A DNA stretch of 16,269 nucleotides, from contig JBCCFD010000138.1 of the NCBI GenBank assembly GCA_039029915.1, positions 1-16,269 on the forward strand. The letters are read 5' to 3'. A program made the position numbers and the translations under genes. Positions 6,949 through 13,958 of this stretch are shown here, piece by piece. Under the pieces are notes generated by a model. It saw nothing but the letters and a program-made list of their open reading frames with translations, did no database searches and was not told the DNA's origin. This stretch comes from QQUD01 sp039029915 (GTDB taxonomy: Bacteria; Chloroflexota; Anaerolineae; Promineifilales; Promineifilaceae). Position 1 is the first letter of the stretch. Every line of letters starts with the position of its first letter.

Positions 6949-7093
6949 GGGTGGTCTCAGTTACAGACCCCCATATATGGCGGGAACAGGCAAATAACCA
7001 GACTAGTACCCACATCTGGTAAGGAAAGGCTCAAAAACAGCTCGACAGTCTAAATCATTAGAGAAGGTCAAAAAACCACTGTATATCAGGAGG
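6949..7093 (+). ncRNA. Structured 5' leader of nrdR, class unrecognised
   Basis: The leader holds successive short stems: GGTCT/AGACC (6953-6957 with 6965-6969, 7-nt loop, extendable by two G-C pairs across a mismatch), a perfect 10-bp palindrome CCATATATGG (6971-6980), and ACCAGA/TCTGGT (6997-7002 with 7015-7020, 12-nt loop). It ends in a strong AGGAGG (7088-7093), 10 nt before the GTG start. CCATATATGG resembles the centre of an NrdR box, and an NrdR site or an RNA switch are both possible. I could not match it to the cobalamin riboswitch or any other class I know. Confidence 0.35.
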
Positions 7094-7103
7094 ATTTTTC
7101 CGC

Positions 7104-7556
7104 GTGAAATGTCCATATTGCAATCATTTCAAAACTCGCGTCATTGATACCAATCATGATGCCCGTGGGGGAACCCGCCGGCGCAGAGTTTGTGATTTTT
7201 GCAACCAGCGGTTTAGCAGTTACGAACGCCCCATCTTAGCAACACCTCTACTGGTGAAGCAGGATGGTACCCGCGAAGAGTTTTCACGCGACAAGCTCGT
7301 TGCCGGTATTCGTTTAGCTTGCGCAAAACGTCCCGTTGGTGCAGCCGATATTGAACGAATCGCGGGAGAGGTTGAGGCAGAGCTACAGCAAATGAATAAA
7401 GCTGAAGTTTCTAGCCGATTAGTCGGTGACACCGTCATCGTCAAGCTGAAAGACCTCGACAAGGTCGCCTATATACGGTACGCCACCGTCTACCTCGGAC
7501 TGGATGATCTCGAATCCATTCGCCTAGAAATAGATAGACTTATAAAAAGTCAGTAA
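7104..7556 (+). CDS. nrdR: Transcriptional repressor NrdR
   Basis: 150 residues, full length. NrdR senses ATP/dATP through its ATP-cone and represses ribonucleotide reductase genes by binding paired NrdR boxes. The N-terminal zinc ribbon is complete (C3-P-Y-C6 and C30-D-F-C33, with the RRRR stretch just before the second pair). The ATP-cone spans about 46-137, opening with VKQDGTREEFSRDKL. The start is GTG with AGGAGG 10 nt upstream; the MKCPYC opening is diagnostic. It lies immediately upstream of nrdJ, its expected target, but a strong terminator between them suggests separate transcripts. The residue pattern before the second zinc pair (DTNHDARGG) is slightly unusual but within the family. 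Confidence 0.97.
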   Translation: MKCPYCNHFKTRVIDTNHDARGGTRRRRVCDFCNQRFSSYERPILATPLLVKQDGTREEFSRDKLVAGIRLACAKRPVGAADIERIAGEVEAELQQMNKAEVSSRLVGDTVIVKLKDLDKVAYIRYATVYLGLDDLESIRLEIDRLIKSQ

Positions 7557-7569
7557 GCACGCAGTCTGC

Positions 7570-7599
7570 ACAGCGTTGCTGAGCACAACGCTGTCTTTT
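7570..7599 (+). terminator. Rho-independent terminator after nrdR
   Basis: A perfect 9-bp stem, ACAGCGTTG (7570-7578) with CAACGCTGT (7586-7594), 7-nt loop, followed by CTTTTC. It lies 14 nt after the nrdR stop. Confidence 0.85.
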
Positions 7600-7825
7600 C
7601 ACGCGCATAGCACTTTTATGTAAAGTAGCGTAAAGAAGTTTTAGCAACCAATTATCAAGGGGTTCAGGTAAACAGAAACATAGATTTATAGATAATTAAG
7701 ATGTCGCGTTGTCCGTTTCCTCTGTAAAAGTCTTGCATGTTCTCAGGAAACAAAACGAATCTACTGTATTTATTTCAAACTATCTAATTCCGTTCACCCT
7801 ATACCTAAAAACGAAGGAGAACATT
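7600..7825. other. AT-rich nrdJ upstream region
   Basis: No gene is supported. The nrdJ frame is open from 7709, but those extra residues lack a ribosome site and look unlike the family. No promoter with good -35 and -10 boxes was found; the AT-rich stretch 7677-7700 is the likeliest place. A strong Shine-Dalgarno (AAGGAGA, 7814-7820) sits just before the nrdJ ATG. Confidence 0.5.
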
Positions 7826-10138
7826 ATGGTAAATAATCAATCAGCTGCCGATGTAACGGAAAAAGCGAACGGGGCAAGCACAAAAAGCGAGTTGATCTCG
7901 GACGCAAACAGCATTTATTTTAAGGTGTCGGTACCCAAAAGCATTGTCAAAAGAGACGGCCGTATCGTCCCCTTTGATGCCAGCCTCATCGAAAATGCAA
8001 TTAAGAAATGTTTTGCAGGCATTGGCCAAGAGCCCAAAACCCCCATCGAAGAATTGACGAGTCAAGCTATCAACGTTGTTTCTGCAAAATTTGATCTACC
8101 AACCGTTGAAGGTGTTCAGGATATTGTGGAAATGGTTTTACAAGCGGCGGGTGAATATGAAGCTGCAAAAAGCTATATTCTTTACCGCGCTGAACACGCT
8201 AAAATCCGTGAAAAACGGCCAATTCCAGCCGAAGTTCGCGACGCATTTTCTGAGTCAGACCAATATTTCCCTACTCAGCTTCAAAAGTTCCAATTTTATG
8301 ATAAATATTCACGCTTCAACTACGATTTAGGTCGTCGCGAAACGTGGATTGAAACCGTTACTCGGGCTGTTGACTATTTAAAAGAACTCTCTGACAACAA
8401 ATTACCTGAAGAAGATTATGACCGCGTTAAGCAGGGCATCTTAAACATGAAAGTTATGCCTTCTATGCGTCTTTTGGCGATGGCTGGTCCTGCGGCTCGT
8501 CGTAATAACATTGCTATTTATAACTGCTCTTATATGCCAGTTGATAGCATCGATTCTTTCGTTGAAGCACTTATTATCTCAATGAGCGGATGCGGTGTAG
8601 GCTTCTCGGTTGAACGCCGCTATGTTGAGCAATTCCCTCGCATCGTTCGCCAATCTGGTGCCCCTGCCAAGACGTTCGTCGTACCAGACTCATCAGAAGG
8701 TTGGGCAGAAGCGGTTCGTGTCGGGATTACGGCTTGGTTTAACGGTGAAGATGTCCAGTTTGATTACTCACAGGTTCGTCCAGCTGGCGCCGCTTTACGC
8801 ATCAAAGGGGGCCGCGCTTCTGGGCCAGATCCGCTTCGTAAAATGCTTGACTTTGCTCGCAATCGGATTATGGGACGACAAGGTGGCTTTTTACGGCCGT
8901 TAGATGCCCATGACATTATGTGTGCCGTCGGTGATGCGGCCGTTTCTGGTGGTGTTCGCCGGACAGCCATGATCTCCCTATTCGACTATGATGATTTGGA
9001 AATGCGCCACTGTAAAGATGGAGACTTCTGGCGCACCAACAGCCAACGCTGGAACGCAAATAATTCCGCCGTCTGGCCAGAACGTGAGCTCAATCAAGCT
9101 GAAATTACCCGCTTTGTCCTCGATATGGTGGAATCAGGTCGTGGTGAACCGGGTATCTTCAATCGCAAAGCGGCCACAGAAAACCGCACCGAACGTCGGG
9201 CAGAAGCTGCTTTTGGCACAAATCCTTGCGGTGAGATTATTTTACGGCCGTATCAGTTCTGTAACCTCACTAGCGCCATCGCTCGGGCCGACGATACGCT
9301 TGAAAGCTTGACCGAAAAGGTAGAGCTTGCTGCCATCATCGGCACTATTCAATCAATGGCCACTAACTTCCCCGGTTTGCGCTCCGCATGGATCAAAAAC
9401 TGCATGGAAGAACGACTACTGGGTGTTGATCTCAATGGCCAAATGGACAGCGTTGCGGCTCAAAACCCCGATATTCAAGAGAAACTTCGCGATGTGGCTG
9501 TTGAAACCAACCGCGTTTACGCTCAAAAGTTGGGCATCAACCAATCTGCTTCAGTCACCTGCGTGAAACCATCTGGGAACTCGTCACAACTGGTGAACTC
9601 CTCCTCTGGGTTACACGCCCGCTGGGCACCATACTACATTCGCAACGTGCGCGTTGGCACCCACACGCCAGTCTTCAAAGTTTTGCAAGACAGCGGTGTG
9701 CCAATGGACCCAGAAAATGGGCAGACCAAAGAAAACGCCAATACGTGGGTCGTTCACTTCCCCGTAAAATCACCTGAAAATGCGGCCACCCGCAATGATA
9801 AAACAGCGCTCGAGCAGTGTGACTACTGGTTCCAAAACAAAACGCACTACACGGAGCACAATCCTAGTGTAACCATTACCTATCAACCGAATGAAGTGCT
9901 CGACATCATTCACTGGGTTTGGGAACATCAAGACAAGATTGGCGGCATGGCGTTCTTACCGTCTTTTGATGCCCAATACGACCAAATGCCATACATGGAA
10001 ATCTCTAAAGAAGAGTACGAACGGTTGGCTGGTGAATTCCCAACCATCGACTTCTCCAAGATTTACCGGTATGAAGAAGAGGATTTGACCACAGCCGCTC
10101 AAGAGTTTGCCTGCCTAGCTGGTGGATGTGATATTTAG
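7826..10138 (+). CDS. nrdJ: Adenosylcobalamin-dependent (class II) ribonucleotide reductase with ATP-cone
   Basis: 770 residues; makes deoxyribonucleotides using a thiyl radical generated from coenzyme B12, without need for oxygen. An ATP-cone (about 35-125, opening VKRDGRIVPFD) precedes the catalytic barrel. Key residues line up with the Lactobacillus leichmannii monomeric enzyme: N466-P-C468-G-E470 (radical Cys468 and Glu470), Cys479 eleven residues later (the 408/419 spacing there), a first active-site Cys at 234 (YNCSY), and the C-terminal shuttle pair C763-x4-C768 (731/736 there). RTPR-like motifs such as KPSGNSSQL and YYIRNVRVG support the monomeric triphosphate-reductase subtype, but that enzyme lacks an ATP-cone. 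ATG 7826 has AAGGAGA at ideal spacing and is preferred over upstream in-frame starts. Adjacent nrdR is the likely repressor. Confidence 0.95.
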   Translation: MVNNQSAADVTEKANGASTKSELISDANSIYFKVSVPKSIVKRDGRIVPFDASLIENAIKKCFAGIGQEPKTPIEELTSQAINVVSAKFDLPTVEGVQDIVEMVLQAAGEYEAAKSYILYRAEHAKIREKRPIPAEVRDAFSESDQYFPTQLQKFQFYDKYSRFNYDLGRRETWIETVTRAVDYLKELSDNKLPEEDYDRVKQGILNMKVMPSMRLLAMAGPAARRNNIAIYNCSYMPVDSIDSFVEALIISMSGCGVGFSVERRYVEQFPRIVRQSGAPAKTFVVPDSSEGWAEAVRVGITAWFNGEDVQFDYSQVRPAGAALRIKGGRASGPDPLRKMLDFARNRIMGRQGGFLRPLDAHDIMCAVGDAAVSGGVRRTAMISLFDYDDLEMRHCKDGDFWRTNSQRWNANNSAVWPERELNQAEITRFVLDMVESGRGEPGIFNRKAATENRTERRAEAAFGTNPCGEIILRPYQFCNLTSAIARADDTLESLTEKVELAAIIGTIQSMATNFPGLRSAWIKNCMEERLLGVDLNGQMDSVAAQNPDIQEKLRDVAVETNRVYAQKLGINQSASVTCVKPSGNSSQLVNSSSGLHARWAPYYIRNVRVGTHTPVFKVLQDSGVPMDPENGQTKENANTWVVHFPVKSPENAATRNDKTALEQCDYWFQNKTHYTEHNPSVTITYQPNEVLDIIHWVWEHQDKIGGMAFLPSFDAQYDQMPYMEISKEEYERLAGEFPTIDFSKIYRYEEEDLTTAAQEFACLAGGCDI

Positions 10139-10146
10139 TCACTGGG

Positions 10147-10194
10147 GTTACGCAGTACCACTGGTGCAAACCTCTGAGGTTTTTTCCGCGTAAC
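10147..10194 (+). terminator. Hairpin region after nrdJ
   Basis: GTTACGC (10147-10153) pairs with GCGTAAC (10188-10194), enclosing AACC-TCTGA-GGTT (10169-10181) that runs into T5. The inner element is a short terminator-like hairpin just after the nrdJ stop. Confidence 0.5.
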
Positions 10195-10232
10195 ATCAGT
10201 TAGTTAGTCAGATTTTAGTTAGTTAGACAATG

Positions 10233-10260
10233 AGCCAGTGGGGTTTCCCACTGGCTTTTT
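10233..10260 (+). terminator. Strong rho-independent terminator
   Basis: A perfect 10-bp stem, AGCCAGTGGG (10233-10242) with CCCACTGGCT (10247-10256), GTTT loop, then a T-tract (TTTTTATTTTG). It closes the nrdJ transcript. Confidence 0.92.
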
Positions 10261-10263
10261 ATT

Positions 10264-10291
10264 TTGTTTTTTGGGGGTCCTATGACATAAT
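10264..10291 (+). promoter_or_regulatory. Extended -10 promoter of the small peptide gene
   Basis: TG-A-CATAAT (10283-10291) is an extended -10 matching TATAAT at 5 of 6 positions. The -35 (TTGTTT, 10264-10269, 16-bp spacer) is weak and overlaps the end of the terminator T-tract. The promoter follows the terminator directly and lies 28 bp before the small gene's ATG, which supports that gene being expressed. Confidence 0.5.
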
Positions 10292-10318
10292 CAGCTTAGT
10301 CCAATTCAGGAGTATCTC

Positions 10319-10489
10319 ATGTCAAAGAAAAATAGTGTGTCGAAGCCGAAAACGGCCGTTTTCCCCAAAAAACCGTACCAAAAACCAATCATTCTCTATG
10401 AGGGCTACGTCTCAACCCGAGCTGGATCGCCCTTGCAACAATCCGATGATGAATTTGATGTTATCGATTATTTGCTAGGCAAAAAGTAA
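10319..10489 (+). CDS. Small peptide, candidate RiPP (lasso-type) precursor
   Basis: 56 residues, too short for most ORF callers but well supported: AGGAG 6 nt before the ATG, an extended -10 promoter upstream and a terminator before that. The N-terminus is very basic and the C-terminus acidic, ending GKK. The middle reads Y20-Q-K-P23-I-I25-L-Y-E-G29, matching the leader signature YxxPxLxxxG of lasso-peptide precursors. It is followed by A35-G36-S-P-L, with Gly36 eight and nine residues from Asp43 and Asp44 (counting Gly36 as 1), the spacing of a lasso macrolactam ring. Against this, the usual Thr at the leader's penultimate position is absent and no B-protein, protease or cyclase gene is in the window. 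It may instead be an unrelated small protein. An ACGGCCGT copy encodes its Thr-Ala-Val. Confidence 0.7.
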   Translation: MSKKNSVSKPKTAVFPKKPYQKPIILYEGYVSTRAGSPLQQSDDEFDVIDYLLGKK

Positions 10490-10612
10490 TACCCATAGCC
10501 ATGGTCTTAAGAAATGGGGTCAGGATTTGTCAGTATACTCTTTATATTGACCGAGCAAGACATTGGTAAAAATCTTTATAGCTAAACACATTTTTGATTG
10601 TAAACGGCAGTT

Positions 10613-10626
10613 TTTAGATATCTAAA
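10613..10626. promoter_or_regulatory. 14-bp perfect palindrome upstream of the zinc-ribbon membrane gene
   Basis: TTTAGATATCTAAA is a perfect palindrome 61 bp before the start of the next gene and could be an operator. Nearby, a short stretch (TGGGGTCAGGATTTGTCAG, 10515-10533) resembles ends seen around REP-associated elements. No clear -35/-10 pair was found. Confidence 0.3.
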
Positions 10627-10687
10627 CCAGTGGAAAAATCGAGAAAGAGCGTTTTCATCATTGACGTATAAGGAGTGAACCAGCCGA

Positions 10688-11215
10688 ATGGACGCTATGG
10701 AAATTCGAGAAGACGAACAAAACAGCCCCAGCCCACAACAGAAGAAAAGGTTTAACTTTAAAATCAATCGTCGAGATATCGCTCGGTGGTTTATTTCAAA
10801 TCCACTAGACACTTTCCTAATCTTACTTGTTTTAGTTGGTGTCGTTTTAACAATCAATCCATTTCCCAGTGTGACCGGCATCGATAAAATTATTCGACTG
10901 CTACCTGCAGGCATGCGGGTCAGCGCCATAAGTGGCGTTCAGTGGATAGCTTATGATGGTGGCGCTCAAATTAGCGGGTCAGTTTTCTTTGTGTTTGGGT
11001 TAGGCGTTGGCTTTTTGCGGGTCCGTCAACACGCTTTTAAAGCTCGCTCGTTACGAAGCAATGTTTGCCCAAACTGTAAAGAAGAAAACAGCCTCAAACG
11101 TATTCACCGCACAAAACGGGATCGTATTCTAAATTGGATTTCAATTCCCTCCCGCCGCTACCGCTGCACAAAATGCGACTGGAAAGGCCTCCGTTTAGAC
11201 GAAAACCTCGTTTGA
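10688..11215 (+). CDS. Two-helix membrane protein with C-terminal zinc ribbon
   Basis: 175 residues, family not recognised. It has a polar, basic N-terminal tail (1-36), two transmembrane segments (about 41-57 and 95-111) and a cytoplasmic-looking basic tail. The tail holds a zinc-ribbon pair, C127-P-N-C130 and C160-T-K-C163, with a 29-residue spacer rich in Arg/Lys. Such ribbons bind zinc and often nucleic acid or a protein partner; nothing here shows which. AAGGAG lies 12 nt before ATG 10688; ATG 10697, three codons in, is an alternative with shorter N-terminus but poorer spacing. It is convergent with the phospholipase-like gene, separated by an inverted repeat. Confidence 0.8.
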   Translation: MDAMEIREDEQNSPSPQQKKRFNFKINRRDIARWFISNPLDTFLILLVLVGVVLTINPFPSVTGIDKIIRLLPAGMRVSAISGVQWIAYDGGAQISGSVFFVFGLGVGFLRVRQHAFKARSLRSNVCPNCKEENSLKRIHRTKRDRILNWISIPSRRYRCTKCDWKGLRLDENLV

Positions 11216-11227
11216 GCATAACAAATC

Positions 11228-11286
11228 AGATATACGATTTCTATTCATTGACGTTACAAGTTGTTTGAGAAAGGAATCGTATATCT
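11228..11286. terminator. 12-bp inverted repeat between convergent genes
   Basis: AGATATACGATT (11228-11239) is perfectly complementary to 11275-11286, with a 35-nt spacer. It fills most of the 81-bp gap between two converging genes, so a bidirectional transcription stop is the simplest reading. There is no long T-run on either side, so rho-independent action is uncertain. Confidence 0.5.
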
Positions 11287-11296
11287 TTGAACCAAT

Positions 11297-13741
11297 TTAG
11301 GGAAGCTGACCTGGGTTAGGGAACGGCCAAGCTCGAAAATCATTTGGACAATTATCTGTATCCTGATCAAATGGAAAGCGTTCAAGGCTGACGTTTTGTT
11401 CCGCAACAAGCTCACACCCAATCATTCCTTCAAGTGCACCATCTCCATAAACTATAAAGTCAATGACGTGATCCTGAGCGTCTCGTAAAATAACTTCGTC
11501 CCCTTGATTCGCTAATTGCAAATGAGCACCTGTATCTCCCCAGCTCAGATCATCAGTGAGAGTTGGCACGGCCGTATCGGTCGCTAAAATCTCAAAATCG
11601 GGATCAAACCCAAACTCCGCCCTAAATCCAGTGGCCGTTGTGGCCACCACCAAAACAGCGCCAGCTTCCAAGATAGTGCCCTCTGGGAACCGGCGCAGGT
11701 CTTCAAAATCAGCCGGATTAATGGCATCACTGAGGCTGGCATTGGATAGATTTACGGCCGTATTTGTCGGATTTACAATCTCAATAAACTCCGCATCATC
11801 CGGTCCGTTTGGATTGTAAAGCACTTCGCTAATCAACAAATGCTGCACAGGCGCTTCAACACCATTCAGAATCAGCGGCAAAAACGTAAATTGAGGCCAA
11901 TCTTGCTCAAACACGGCTGCTAAATAGGCAAAGGCCTCATTAGACTGCACCTGAATCGCTATTTCCCGGTTTCCTTTACTAGATTGTTCGCTTCCATTCA
12001 GGCTACCGACGTGAATGAATCCCTGGCCGCTAATTTCAGCCAGAATCATTTTGTTGTGAATGCCTAAACCTGTTGGGTTTGCCAGTTGACATTCAAGATT
12101 GAGGCCTTCAAGGTTGGCCAGGTCGTTGATGTAGACACAGGTGGCGCTGTTGCTAGTTAATCCACCATCATCAAAGAAGCTATCTAGCATTAGGCGGACC
12201 GTGGCACCTCGTCGGGCTGCTTCAACCATCGCCTGTAAGCGTGGATTTGGATCATCGTTCGCGTTCGTGCCCCAAAACGGCCGTTCTGAAAGCTGCTGCG
12301 CCAAAATCGTATCGCCAACCCCAGCTTGATTGAGTAAACCAAGCAAGCCATCGGATTGCCTCAGGCTGTTTTCAGGTGACTGTACAATCTCAAAATCAAA
12401 GGTGCCTTCTAGCCGCAACGCTTGCTCGTGGCGCACCGTATACGTCACGCCGCCCGTTTCTTGCACAGGCTCGTAAGAAGGCAATGGCGAGCCGTATTTG
12501 TCGTGATTGCTTTGCCAGCGAAAAAGATCGACATGGTTATCAGGATCAAAATCGTCTTCAAAAATGGTCGTCAAATGAGCAATTACAGACGGTGCATCAG
12601 TGACCAACAAAACCCCGCGTCGCCCCCAAGTGCCATCCGATTTATCATCATAAGGCAGGCTGTTTGGGCTTAAATTTTCTGAGCTTATAATGGCGCGAGC
12701 ACCGTCAATAAGCATTATTTTGGCATGCATAAATCGATATCGATCAAAAATATCCTGCCCGTCATCACTGATCATGAACCAACAGGCTCCGCCCGCCGCT
12801 TCAATGAGCTGACAGCTAAATTTTTGGTCTTGTTTGATACCACCAGAAGGTGCACCTTCAAGCAGAACGGTCACATCGACACCACGCTCAATTGCCGCAA
12901 CCAGCGCCTGAGCAATGGCGTGATTTTCAAAGGTTAGTGCTTCAATCAGAATTGAATCTTGGGCGAAGGCAATTTGATTAACGAGCGTTTCATACCCATT
13001 ATCAGGTGTGACGGCAAGGGTCAAAACGGCCGTTTCTGTCACCGCAAACGGTTCAAAAAAATCGTCCACCTCCCACCCCGGATACCAAACTCGGCGACCG
13101 TTTACCACGTCCAGTCGATCTTGTGCCCAATCAACGGCCGTGTTTGTGTCTGCCAGCGGCCAACCAGATTGCTCATCCCGTTTGCGAAACAAGATTTGCC
13201 CCTCTGCCCCAAACACACCTGTTACGCTGTATGGTTGGACGACTTCACCGCTCCAACTTGCCCCACATTCAGACTCATACCGACCCTCAAACGGCACACA
13301 ATCAACAAGGTCTCCGTTATCAATAAGCAACAGCTGATCGCCGCTATTGTTGAGTCCGGTCCATGAACCCGTCATATTGGGGATATTGGGGTCTGTTTCT
13401 TGGAGTTCAAAATCAGGTAGGTGACCGAACTGCTTTTGAAAAGCGGCACCGTTTCGCGCTAGCCAAAGCGTTTCACCGCTTTCGAGGATGATGTTTGGGG
13501 GCAATACGGCCGTTGCTTCTCCGTCCGTTAATTCCCAACCTCCAACGTCCATCGGCACATCCGTCACATTACGAATTCGCACCGCTTCATCTAGTTCACC
13601 AGTAACCAATCCGTCATATAAAATGGCATCAATCACAACTGGGGCGCCAACACCAGCTAGTGTATTTTGCTTAAATAGAATGGCAAGCAGTGTGAGCGGC
13701 AATACGGCCGTAAACAAACAAAATAAACGCTTCTTCCCCAT
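11297..13741 (-). CDS. Secreted phospholipase D-like protein flanked by lamin-tail domains
   Basis: 814 residues with a Sec signal peptide (about 1-29). Order: lamin-tail (LTD) domain (about 33-175), a PLD half (about 230-400) with H339-x-K341-x4-D346, a second PLD half (about 440-615) with H562-x-K564 but Glu569 where the motif has Asp, an FLPLIL segment (about 620-626), and a second LTD domain (about 630-814) starting LLISEVLYNPNGPDDAEFIEI. PLD-family enzymes use two HKD halves to cleave phosphodiester bonds in lipids or nucleic acids; the substrate here is unknown. LTD domains on secreted bacterial nucleases and phosphatases probably aid binding to surfaces or DNA. ATG 13741 has GGAGG 5 nt upstream and gives a clean signal peptide; an upstream in-frame start (13819) does not. 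Seven ACGGCCGT copies lie in this gene, most reading Thr-Ala-Val. Confidence 0.9.
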   Translation of the reverse strand: MGKKRLFCLFTAVLPLTLLAILFKQNTLAGVGAPVVIDAILYDGLVTGELDEAVRIRNVTDVPMDVGGWELTDGEATAVLPPNIILESGETLWLARNGAAFQKQFGHLPDFELQETDPNIPNMTGSWTGLNNSGDQLLLIDNGDLVDCVPFEGRYESECGASWSGEVVQPYSVTGVFGAEGQILFRKRDEQSGWPLADTNTAVDWAQDRLDVVNGRRVWYPGWEVDDFFEPFAVTETAVLTLAVTPDNGYETLVNQIAFAQDSILIEALTFENHAIAQALVAAIERGVDVTVLLEGAPSGGIKQDQKFSCQLIEAAGGACWFMISDDGQDIFDRYRFMHAKIMLIDGARAIISSENLSPNSLPYDDKSDGTWGRRGVLLVTDAPSVIAHLTTIFEDDFDPDNHVDLFRWQSNHDKYGSPLPSYEPVQETGGVTYTVRHEQALRLEGTFDFEIVQSPENSLRQSDGLLGLLNQAGVGDTILAQQLSERPFWGTNANDDPNPRLQAMVEAARRGATVRLMLDSFFDDGGLTSNSATCVYINDLANLEGLNLECQLANPTGLGIHNKMILAEISGQGFIHVGSLNGSEQSSKGNREIAIQVQSNEAFAYLAAVFEQDWPQFTFLPLILNGVEAPVQHLLISEVLYNPNGPDDAEFIEIVNPTNTAVNLSNASLSDAINPADFEDLRRFPEGTILEAGAVLVVATTATGFRAEFGFDPDFEILATDTAVPTLTDDLSWGDTGAHLQLANQGDEVILRDAQDHVIDFIVYGDGALEGMIGCELVAEQNVSLERFPFDQDTDNCPNDFRAWPFPNPGQLP

Positions 13742-13958
13742 CTTTCCCTCCAAATGATCCTGACTCGCACACGAAAAGAGTGAATCAAACAAACAGTTTG
13801 AATGATTGGCTGAACTCAAAGAATTGCACGAGTTATTGCACTACAAAAAAGGCAAGGCAGTTATAGCGAAGGTTAAAGAAATTGCAAAATAGCGGTCAAA
13901 TGAATGGTTGATAGGAGAGTGTCCTTCGAATTTGCGCAAACAAGTAAAATCCCCTGCT
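13742..13958. other. Divergent promoter region
   Basis: Separates the phospholipase-like gene (leftward) from the lipoprotein gene (rightward). It contains a direct repeat of ATTGCAC (13823-13829 and 13834-13840) but no strong promoter pair on either strand. An AGGAGA at 13914-13919 lies 13 nt before a possible TTG start (13932) of the lipoprotein. Confidence 0.5.

Noticed and set aside
6927..7103. Cobalamin riboswitch controlling the B12-dependent reductase
   Set aside because: The conserved B12-box and core motifs of that riboswitch are not visible, and the leader precedes nrdR, not nrdJ directly.
7709..7825. Longer nrdJ start at 7709
   Set aside because: The added residues have no ribosome site and no family resemblance; ATG 7826 has AAGGAGA at ideal spacing.
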